A stretch of DNA of 29,001 nucleotides from Pseudomonadota bacterium (GTDB lineage Bacteria; Pseudomonadota; Gammaproteobacteria; Xanthomonadales; Xanthomonadaceae): NCBI GenBank assembly GCA_023386795.1, contig JAEWJB010000058.1, positions 1-29,001 of the forward strand, in the 5' to 3' direction. A program made the translations under genes and the position numbers. The notes beneath the pieces are model-generated. The model saw only the letters and a list, made by a program, of their open reading frames with translations, was not told the DNA's origin and made no database searches. Below, one piece after another: positions 23,685-29,001 of the stretch. The stretch's first letter is position 1; each line of letters opens with the position of its first letter.

Positions 23685-23714
23685 TCTCTTCCCTTCGTTT
23701 CCCCAGGGCTTCCC

Positions 23715-24464
23715 ATGTCGTTTGAATTCCTTGCCGATCCCAATACCTGGATCACCCTCTTCACGCTGAGCGCGCTGGAGATCGTACTGGGCATCGACAA
23801 CCTGGTGTTCATCTCCATCGCGGTGAGCAAGCTGCCCGAAGCGCAGCGCCCCACGGCGCGCCGCTTCGGCATCGCGGTGGCCTGCCTGACCCGCATCGCG
23901 CTGCTGGTGTCGCTGGCGTTCCTGGCGCGCATGCAGAGCGAACTGTTCGTCGTGGCGGGCATGAGCATCTCGGTGCGCGACCTGGTGCTGATCCTCGGTG
24001 GCGTGTTCCTGCTGGTGAAGGGCGTGATGGAGATCCGCGAGCTGATCTCCGGCGGCGAAGACCACGATCCCACCACCAGCAAGGCCTCCGGCGTGTTCTG
24101 GATGGTGATCGCGCAGATCGCGGTGATCGACATCGTGTTCTCGCTGGACTCGGTGATCACCGCCGTCGGCATGGCCCAGCACATCCCGGTGATGATCGCC
24201 GCGATCCTGGTGGCGGTGGCGCTGATGCTGCTGGCCGCCAACCCGTTGGGCCGCTTCATCGACGCCAACCCGACAGTGAAGATGCTGGCCCTGGCCTTCA
24301 TCCTGATGATCGGCGTGGTGCTGGTCCTGGACGGCCTGGACGTGCACGTGCCCAAGCCCTACATCTACGCGGCGATGGGTTTCTCGGTGCTGGTGGAATG
24401 GCTGAACCTGCTGATGCGCCGCCGCGCAGCCGCCCACGAGGTCCCCGGCGCCGGCAAGTGGTGA
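23715..24464 (+). CDS. TerC/Alx-family membrane protein
   Basis: Integral membrane protein of 249 aa with about seven transmembrane helices. The two conserved acidic motifs are present: EIVLGIDNLVF with Asp28 in the first helix and VFSLDSVITAVGM in the second half. Members of this family (TerC, Alx, YkoY) are linked to manganese efflux or metallation of exported proteins, and tellurite resistance in some. A yybP-ykoY manganese riboswitch often precedes such genes, but the 30-nt gap after dgkA has no room for one. AGGG seven nt before the ATG is the probable ribosome site. Likely cotranscribed with dgkA. Confidence 0.93.
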   Translation: MSFEFLADPNTWITLFTLSALEIVLGIDNLVFISIAVSKLPEAQRPTARRFGIAVACLTRIALLVSLAFLARMQSELFVVAGMSISVRDLVLILGGVFLLVKGVMEIRELISGGEDHDPTTSKASGVFWMVIAQIAVIDIVFSLDSVITAVGMAQHIPVMIAAILVAVALMLLAANPLGRFIDANPTVKMLALAFILMIGVVLVLDGLDVHVPKPYIYAAMGFSVLVEWLNLLMRRRAAAHEVPGAGKW

Positions 24465-24470
24465 CACACG

Positions 24471-24495
24471 TCCCGGCATGCAGCCCGTGCCGGGA
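24471..24495 (+). terminator. Stem-loop after the TerC-family gene
   Basis: Arms TCCCGGCA (24471-24478) and TGCCGGGA (24488-24495) pair perfectly around 9 nt, six nt after the stop codon. No immediate T-run, so termination is possible but unproven. Confidence 0.45.
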
Positions 24496-24563
24496 GGTGA
24501 ATGCGCTTTGATCCGGGCCATGGCAAGCTGGCGTCCCAACCCCTTACCGGCCGGAGACGTGCC

Positions 24564-25214
24564 ATGACGTTGTTGCGTTCCCTGTTGCTGATCGTGCTTG
24601 CCGCGACGCTGTCCGGCTGTGGCTACAACGCCATCCAGCAGAAGGACGAACAGGTCAAGGCGGGCTGGTCGGAGGTGCTGAACCAGTACCAGCGCCGCGC
24701 CGATCTCATTCCCAACCTCGTCAACACGGTCAAGGGCTATGCGCAGCAGGAAGAGCGCGTGCTGACCGAGGTGACCAACGCGCGCTCGCGCGTGGGCCAG
24801 ATCCAGGTCAACGCCGATGACCCCGCTTCGCTCAAGCAGTTCCAGCAGGCACAGGGCGAGCTGGGCAGCGCGCTCAGCCGGCTGATGGTCGTCAGCGAGG
24901 CCTACCCGCAGCTGCAGTCCAACCAGAACTTCCGCGACCTGCAGGCGCAGCTGGAAGGCACCGAGAACCGCATCACCGTGGCCCGTGGCCGCTACATCCA
25001 GATGGTGCAGGACTACAACACCTACATCCGCTCGTTCCCGCAGGTCATCACCGCGAAGATCTTCGGTTACAAGGAAAAGCCGAACTTCACCGTGGAGAAC
25101 GAAGCGCAGATCGCGCGCCCGCCGTCGGTGGACTTCGGCACCCCGCCGGCCAACCCGCCGGCCCCGGCGCCGCAGCCGCAGAATCCGCCGCCGCAACCGC
25201 AGCCGGGGCAGTGA
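24564..25214 (+). CDS. lemA: LemA family lipoprotein
   Basis: Protein of 216 aa. The N-terminal hydrophobic segment ends in the lipobox LSGC, with Cys19 as the lipidation site, so it is probably membrane-anchored in the periplasm. Its maturation would require Lgt, encoded at 26674. LemA hallmarks: NQYQRRADLIPNLVNTVKGY near 40-59, VTNARSRVG, LQSNQNFRDLQAQLEGTENR near 118-137, and YNTYIRSFP. The fold is a long helical bundle. The last 30 residues are a proline/glutamine-rich tail. LemA function is not established. GGAG lies upstream of the ATG at 24564. It is the first of three tightly spaced genes with two TPM-domain genes, the widespread LemA/YgcG pairing. Confidence 0.94.
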   Translation: MTLLRSLLLIVLAATLSGCGYNAIQQKDEQVKAGWSEVLNQYQRRADLIPNLVNTVKGYAQQEERVLTEVTNARSRVGQIQVNADDPASLKQFQQAQGELGSALSRLMVVSEAYPQLQSNQNFRDLQAQLEGTENRITVARGRYIQMVQDYNTYIRSFPQVITAKIFGYKEKPNFTVENEAQIARPPSVDFGTPPANPPAPAPQPQNPPPQPQPGQ

Positions 25215-25224
25215 GCCCACGCCG

Positions 25225-26136
25225 ATGCGGATGATCGCGCGGGCGTGGCGCGGGATGCTGGCGGCCGGGCTGCTGGCCCTGGCCGCGTTGCCCGCGTGGG
25301 CGCAGGACCTGGCGGCGATCCCGCCGCTCGACTCGCCGGTGGTGGACACCACCGGCACCCTCGATGCCCCGCAGCGCGAGCAGCTGGTGCAACAGTCGCT
25401 GGCGCTGCAGCAGCGCAAGGGCAGCCAGTTGCAGGTGCTGATCGTGCCGACCACGCAGCCCGAGGACATCGCGCCGTATACCCAGCGCGTCTATGACCAG
25501 TGGAAGCTGGGCCGCAAGGGCGTCGATGACGGCGTGCTGCTGGTGGTGGCCAAGGACGATCGCCGCGTGCGCATCCAGCCGGGCTACGGACTGGAGGGCG
25601 CGATCCCCGACGCGATCGCCAACCGCATCATCCAGGAATACATGGTCCCGCGCTTTCGCGCGGGCGATTACGCCGGCGGCATCAGCGAGGCGACCGGCAT
25701 GCTGGTCAAGCTGATCGACGGCGAGCCCTTGCCCGAGCCGGTGGCCGACAACCCGGCCGGCAGTGGCCATCGCTCCGGCGGTGGCTGGATGGTGGCGCTG
25801 GTGGTGGGTTTCGTCGCCGCCAGCATCGCGCGGGGCGTGTTCGCCGCCGCGCCGCGGCCGATCCGCGCGGTGCTCACCGGCGTCGCCGCCGGCGGCGCCG
25901 CGCTGCTGCTCACTTCCCTGTTCTTCGCCAGCGGCCTGGCCGGCCTCATCGGCCTGGTGCTTGGCCTGAGTTCCGGCACGCCGGGCCGCTTCGTGCGCCA
26001 CGGCGGATGGGGTGGCTGGGGAGGCGGTGGCTTCGGCGGAGGCGGCGGCTTTGGCGGAGGGGGTGGGTTCGGCGGCGGCGGCTGGGGCGGCGGTGGCGGT
26101 TCTTCCGGAGGCGGTGGCGCCTCGGGGAGCTGGTGA
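25225..26136 (+). CDS. YgcG-type TPM domain membrane protein
   Basis: Protein of 303 aa. Signal peptide 1-26 (cleavage near PAWAQ), TPM domain at about 30-180 (VVDTTGTLDAPQREQL, DGVLLVVAKDDRRVRIQPGYGLEGAIPD, MVPRFRAGDYAGGI), two hydrophobic segments near 190-210 and 215-250, and a C-terminal glycine tail. TPM domains are implicated in photosystem II repair in plants (TLP18.3) and have phosphatase-like folds; the bacterial role is unknown. The ATG at 25225 is followed by another at 25231, either possible; no good Shine-Dalgarno. It starts 10 nt after lemA, and its stop overlaps the next start (TGATG). Confidence 0.93.
   Translation: MRMIARAWRGMLAAGLLALAALPAWAQDLAAIPPLDSPVVDTTGTLDAPQREQLVQQSLALQQRKGSQLQVLIVPTTQPEDIAPYTQRVYDQWKLGRKGVDDGVLLVVAKDDRRVRIQPGYGLEGAIPDAIANRIIQEYMVPRFRAGDYAGGISEATGMLVKLIDGEPLPEPVADNPAGSGHRSGGGWMVALVVGFVAASIARGVFAAAPRPIRAVLTGVAAGGAALLLTSLFFASGLAGLIGLVLGLSSGTPGRFVRHGGWGGWGGGGFGGGGGFGGGGGFGGGGWGGGGGSSGGGGASGSW
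26005..26124 (+). repeat. Low-complexity glycine-codon repeat
   Basis: GGC/GGA-rich tandem sequence encoding the glycine-rich tail (units like GGGGGFG, with Trp near the ends and Ser last). It is a coding simple repeat, not a CRISPR or intergenic array; unit number could vary between strains. Confidence 0.7.
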
Positions 26137-26627
26137 TGCGCTGGCTTCGCCATCTGTTCGCGCCCTCGGCCCACCGGCTGTTTCCGCCCGCCTCGCTGGA
26201 GCGCATTACCCAGGCGATCGCGCAGGGTGAAACCCGCCATGCCGGGCAGGTGATGTTCGCCGTCGAGGCCGACCTCGGCCTGGGCGCGCTGTGGAACGGC
26301 GTGACGCCTCGCCAGCGAGCCGAAGCCGCATTCGCCCAGCTTCGCACCTGGGACACGCATGCCAACAACGGCGTGCTGGTCTACCTGTTGCTGGCCGACC
26401 ATGCCATCGAGATCGTGGCCGACCGCGGCCTGCACGGGAAGGTATCGGCCGCGCAGTGGCAGGAAGTGTGCCGGCGCATGCAGGCGCTGTTGCAGGCGCG
26501 CGAACCGGAGCGGGCGGTCATCGGCGCGCTGGACGCGGTTGCCGCGCTGATCGCCGAGCATTATCCCGCCGTACCGGGCCAGCCCAACGCGGACGAACTG
26601 CCGAACCAACCGCAGGTCCTCGGCTAG
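26136..26627 (+). CDS. Cytosolic TPM domain protein
   Basis: Protein of 163 aa with no signal peptide or membrane helix. A single TPM-like domain spans about 15-155: LERITQAIAQGETRHAGQV, RQRAEAAFAQLRTWDTHANN, VLVYLLLADHAIEIVADRG, and a C-terminal VAALIAEHYP. It appears in many genomes as the third gene after lemA and ygcG-like genes. Function unknown. The ATG at 26136 overlaps the preceding stop and has GGGGAG (26124-26129) six nt upstream, so it is both coupled and independently loaded. Lacking export signals, it would act on the opposite side of the membrane from its larger TPM neighbour. Confidence 0.9.
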   Translation: MRWLRHLFAPSAHRLFPPASLERITQAIAQGETRHAGQVMFAVEADLGLGALWNGVTPRQRAEAAFAQLRTWDTHANNGVLVYLLLADHAIEIVADRGLHGKVSAAQWQEVCRRMQALLQAREPERAVIGALDAVAALIAEHYPAVPGQPNADELPNQPQVLG

Positions 26628-26673
26628 ACCCGCACGGTGGCAGAATAGCGGCTCGTTCCAACCGGGCCGCACC

Positions 26674-27558
26674 GTGATCTATCTCCACCACATCGACCCC
26701 ATCGCCTTTTCACTCGGCCCGGTGCAGGTGCACTGGTATGGGTTGATGTACCTGCTGGCCTTCTTCACCGCCTGGGGGCTGGGCCGTCTGCGCATCCGCG
26801 CCGGCCGCCTGCCGGGCGTGGACATGAACGGTTTTTCGGACCTGCTGTTCTACGCCATGCTCGGCGTGGTGATCGGCGGTCGTGTCGGCTACATGCTGTT
26901 CTATGCCTTTGATTCCTTCCTGGCCAACCCGCTGATCCTGTTCAAGGTGTGGGAAGGCGGCATGAGCTTCCACGGCGGGCTGCTCGGCGTGCTCGCCGGC
27001 TGTCTGTGGTGGGTGCGGCGCCAGCAGCTGCATTTCTTCGACGTCATGGATTTCGTCGCACCGCTGGTGCCGTTGGGCCTGGGCTTTGGCCGACTGGGCA
27101 ACTACATCGGCGGCGAGTTGTGGGGCAAGTACACCGGCAGCGACTGGGGCGTGATCTTCCCGCGCGCCGAACAGGCGCTGCAGAACCTGCCGTGGGAGCA
27201 GGTGCAGGCCCAGTACGCCAGTGGCACGCTCAACGCGCTCGCGCGGCATCCCTCGCAGCTGTACGAAGGGTTCCTGGAAGGCGTGGTGATGTTCGCCGTG
27301 CTGTGGCTGTACTCGGCCAAGCCGCGCGCGCGCTACGCGGTCTCGGGCCTGTTCGCGCTGCTGTACGGCGTGTTCCGCTTCCTGATCGAATTCGTGCGCA
27401 TGCCCGACAACGGCCTCTATGTTGCCTTCGGCTGGCTGACCCGCGGCCAGATCCTCAGCCTGCCGTTGGTCGCGCTGGGCCTGTGGCTGCTGTGGCTGTC
27501 GCGGCGCGCGCCGGTCCTGCAACCCGCCCCGGTGGTTGCCACGGAGAAAACCGCATGA
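26674..27558 (+). CDS. lgt: Prolipoprotein diacylglyceryl transferase
   Basis: Inner-membrane enzyme of 294 aa that transfers diacylglycerol from phosphatidylglycerol to the lipobox cysteine of prolipoproteins, such as LemA encoded nearby. About seven transmembrane helices. Conserved features: HWYGLMYLLAF at 20-30, SFHGGLLG with His100 (His103 in E. coli), and the Lgt signature GRLGNYIGGELWG with Arg140, Asn143 and Glu148. RHPSQLYEG and FLIEFVRMPD follow. The start is a GTG at 26674 with no Shine-Dalgarno; CAGAAT at 26641-26646 may be the -10 box. The stop overlaps the thyA start (ATGA). Confidence 0.97.
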   Translation: MIYLHHIDPIAFSLGPVQVHWYGLMYLLAFFTAWGLGRLRIRAGRLPGVDMNGFSDLLFYAMLGVVIGGRVGYMLFYAFDSFLANPLILFKVWEGGMSFHGGLLGVLAGCLWWVRRQQLHFFDVMDFVAPLVPLGLGFGRLGNYIGGELWGKYTGSDWGVIFPRAEQALQNLPWEQVQAQYASGTLNALARHPSQLYEGFLEGVVMFAVLWLYSAKPRARYAVSGLFALLYGVFRFLIEFVRMPDNGLYVAFGWLTRGQILSLPLVALGLWLLWLSRRAPVLQPAPVVATEKTA

Positions 27559-28349
27559 AGCAATACCTGGACCTGTTGCGGCACGTGCTGGAGAACGGCG
27601 CGGAGAAATCCGACCGCACCGGGACCGGCACGCGCAGTGTCTTTGGTTGGCAGATGCGCTTCGACCTCAACGAAGGTTTTCCGCTGGTCACCACCAAGAA
27701 GCTGCACCTGCGTTCGATCATCCACGAACTGCTGTGGTTCCTGCAGGGCGACACCAATGTCGCCTACCTGAAGGAAAACAAGGTCAGCATCTGGGACGAG
27801 TGGGCCGATGAGAACGGCGAGCTCGGTCCGGTGTATGGCAAGCAGTGGCGCCGTTGGCCGGACGGCGAGGGCGGCCACATCGACCAGATGCAATGGCTGG
27901 TGGACGAGATCAAGCGCAACCCCGACTCGCGCCGGCTGGTGATCAGCGCATGGAACGTGGCCGAGCTGCCGCAGATGGCGCTGATGCCGTGCCACAGCCT
28001 GTTCCAGTTCTATGTCGTGGACGGCAAGCTCAGCTGCCAGTTGTACCAGCGCAGCGGCGATATCTTCCTCGGCGTGCCGTTCAACATCGCCAGCTACGCC
28101 CTGCTGACCCACATGGTCGCGCAGGCCACTGGACTGGGCGTGGGCGATTTCGTGCACACCCTTGGCGACGCCCACCTGTATTCGAACCACTACGAGCAGG
28201 CGCGCGAGCAACTCACCCGCAGTCCGCGCCCGCTGCCGAAGCTGCGCCTCAACCCGGAAGTGACGGACCTGTTCGGTTTCCGCTACGAGGACATCGCCAT
28301 CGAGGACTACGACCCGCATCCGGCGATCAAGGCGCCGGTGGCGGTCTGA
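27555..28349 (+). CDS. thyA: Thymidylate synthase
   Basis: Converts dUMP to dTMP using methylenetetrahydrofolate, producing dihydrofolate that the next gene product recycles. At 264 aa it has the same length as E. coli ThyA. Motifs: KSDRTGTGTRSVFG at 18-31, PLVTTKKLH, ELLWFLQGDTN, ALMPCHSLFQFYV with nucleophile Cys146, LYQRSGDIFLGVPFNIASY, and the C-terminal IKAPVAV. GGAGA precedes the ATG, which overlaps the lgt stop. The lgt-thyA coupling is also seen in E. coli; here folA follows directly. Confidence 0.98.
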   Translation: MKQYLDLLRHVLENGAEKSDRTGTGTRSVFGWQMRFDLNEGFPLVTTKKLHLRSIIHELLWFLQGDTNVAYLKENKVSIWDEWADENGELGPVYGKQWRRWPDGEGGHIDQMQWLVDEIKRNPDSRRLVISAWNVAELPQMALMPCHSLFQFYVVDGKLSCQLYQRSGDIFLGVPFNIASYALLTHMVAQATGLGVGDFVHTLGDAHLYSNHYEQAREQLTRSPRPLPKLRLNPEVTDLFGFRYEDIAIEDYDPHPAIKAPVAV

Positions 28350-28350
28350 C

Positions 28351-28866
28351 ATGGCGACCGCCGGACCGCGCATCAGCCTGGTCGCCGCGCTCGATCGGCG
28401 CCACGCCATCGGCCGCGACAACGCACTGGCCTGGCACCTGCCGGACGACCTGAAACACTTCAAGGCCGTCACCCTGGGCAAGCCCGTGCTGATGGGCCGC
28501 CGCACCGCCGAATCGCTGGGCCGGCCGCTGCCGGGCCGCGCCAACCTGGTGATGACGCGAAAGGGCAGTGCCCCGTTCGACGGCATGCGCCCGGTCGCCA
28601 CCATCGAACAGGCGCTGGCCGTGACCGCCGAACTCGAAGCGGGCGAACTGTGCATCATCGGCGGCGGCGAAATCTATCGCGAATGGTTGCCGCTGGCCGA
28701 CATCCTGCAACTTACCGAAGTGGACACGGCCATAGAAGGCGCGCACGCCTGGTTCCCCGAATGGGATAGAACCCAATGGCATGAAGTCCAGCGCACAGCG
28801 CATCCAGCGGACGACCGCCACGCCTTCGCATTCGACTTCGTCGAATACCAGCGCAAGGGCACCTGA
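28351..28866 (+). CDS. folA: Dihydrofolate reductase
   Basis: Reduces dihydrofolate to tetrahydrofolate with NADPH; target of trimethoprim. The product is 171 aa (E. coli 159), with a short extra N-terminus. Motifs: ISLVAALDRRHAIG at 8-21, WHLPDDLKHFK with the active-site acid Asp33 (Asp27 in E. coli), VLMGRRTAESLGRPLPGR, CIIGGGEIYREWLP and LTEVDTAIEGAHAWFP. It starts 1 nt after the thyA stop, so thymidylate synthesis and folate recycling are expressed together. No separate promoter visible. Confidence 0.98.
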   Translation: MATAGPRISLVAALDRRHAIGRDNALAWHLPDDLKHFKAVTLGKPVLMGRRTAESLGRPLPGRANLVMTRKGSAPFDGMRPVATIEQALAVTAELEAGELCIIGGGEIYREWLPLADILQLTEVDTAIEGAHAWFPEWDRTQWHEVQRTAHPADDRHAFAFDFVEYQRKGT

Positions 28867-28884
28867 TCGCTGACGCAGAACAGC

Positions 28885-28936
28885 GCGCCCCGAACCGCTC
28901 GATCAACCGCGTTGATCTGTCGGGTGACCGGGGCGC
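28885..28936. repeat. Nested inverted repeat downstream of folA
   Basis: Outer arms GCGCCCCG (28885-28892) and CGGGGCGC (28929-28936) are perfect. Inside, GATCAAC (28901-28907) and GTTGATC (28911-28917) form a second hairpin with loop CGC. It begins 18 nt after the folA stop. It could be the operon terminator or part of a repeat; there is no T-run. Confidence 0.6.
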
Positions 28937-28951
28937 AGGCCTGATCGGGAC

Positions 28952-28977
28952 CGTAGGCGACATGGATGTCGCCTACG
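28952..28977. repeat. GTAG-flanked palindrome (REP/SMAG-like)
   Basis: Arms CGTAGGCGACA (28952-28962) and TGTCGCCTACG (28967-28977) are perfect over 11 bp around loop TGGA. The GTAG at one terminus and size of about 25 nt fit the REP class described in Stenotrophomonas as SMAG elements. The family assignment is inference from this one copy. Confidence 0.6.
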
Positions 28978-28981
28978 AGCC

Positions 28982-28993
28982 TCCATGGATGGA
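28982..28993. repeat. Third TGGA-loop palindrome at right edge
   Basis: TCCATGGATGGA is a 12-nt inverted repeat with the same TGGA loop, 4 nt after the previous palindrome. The element probably continues past the window end. The whole 28867-29001 stretch holds no gene I can support. Confidence 0.45.
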
Positions 28994-29001
28994 TTCACGG
29001 C

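Noticed and set aside
23685..23714. yybP-ykoY manganese riboswitch before the TerC-family gene
   Set aside because: The gap after dgkA is only 30 nt and has no suitable structure.
23151..25469. Long minus-strand open frame opposite dgkA, terC and lemA
   Set aside because: It lies antisense to well-recognised genes and its translation is low-complexity His/Gln/Arg-rich, typical of the shadow frame in GC-rich DNA.
26005..26124. Short tandem repeats suggesting a CRISPR or VNTR
   Set aside because: They encode the glycine-rich tail of the TPM protein; there are no regular spacers.
1..29001. Defence, phage or integrative element
   Set aside because: All genes belong to common core families on both strands with uniform GC-rich codon use; no integrase, transposase, toxin-antitoxin pair or restriction gene was seen.

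Overview
This is a GC-rich (roughly two-thirds G+C by eye) bacterial chromosome segment, almost fully coding, with 26 protein genes. The gene content, the Fur/HemP locus, the Kv-beta-like aldo/keto reductase, the lgt-thyA-folA cluster and the GTAG-type intergenic palindromes together suggest a gammaproteobacterium of the Xanthomonadales (Stenotrophomonas/Lysobacter/Pseudoxanthomonas/Rhodanobacter-like). That placement is inferred from recognition of protein families, not from a search. No rRNA, tRNA, CRISPR array, transposase, phage gene or recognisable defence island was seen. The window reads as core genome with short repeat-bearing gaps.

Layout. 1-4000 (+): an edge palindrome, then ppc (anaplerotic PEP carboxylase) and a membrane-anchored DUF4105 protein, closed by a bidirectional hairpin shared with convergent metK (-). 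5485-9132 (+): a two-domain acyltransferase with the architecture of OlsF (PlsC-like plus OlsB-like GNAT), a translationally coupled LpxH-like metallophosphoesterase, and a YdjM-type membrane protein. 9126-13507 (-): nupC-rbsK (nucleoside uptake and a ribokinase-family kinase), a hairpin-rich repeat gap, then dusB with a SAM methyltransferase where Escherichia coli has fis. 13693-16244 (+): Kv-beta-like aldo/keto reductase, a Fur box with hemP and an unrecognised 202-aa protein, and a small DUF486 membrane protein.

16273-20115: a YbbA/YbbP-type ABC transporter (-) divergent from the TesA-like esterase (+), the same neighbourhood as in E. coli. 20208-22376 (+): OmpR-family response regulator and a sensor kinase that has its own consensus -10 box. 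22419-23117 (-): a secreted SGNH hydrolase. 23304-26627 (+): dgkA, terC, and a lemA-TPM-TPM module. 26674-28866 (+): tightly packed lgt-thyA-folA, linking lipoprotein maturation and thymidylate/folate synthesis. The right edge (28867-29001) is non-coding and full of palindromes, including a GTAG-flanked element whose TGGA loop is also seen in the palindrome at the left edge.

No clearly new multi-gene system was identified. The best leads are the OlsF-like/metallophosphoesterase pair, the HemP-adjacent unknown protein, the possibly leaderless dusB transcript, and the family of TGGA-loop and GAA-loop hairpins in the gaps.
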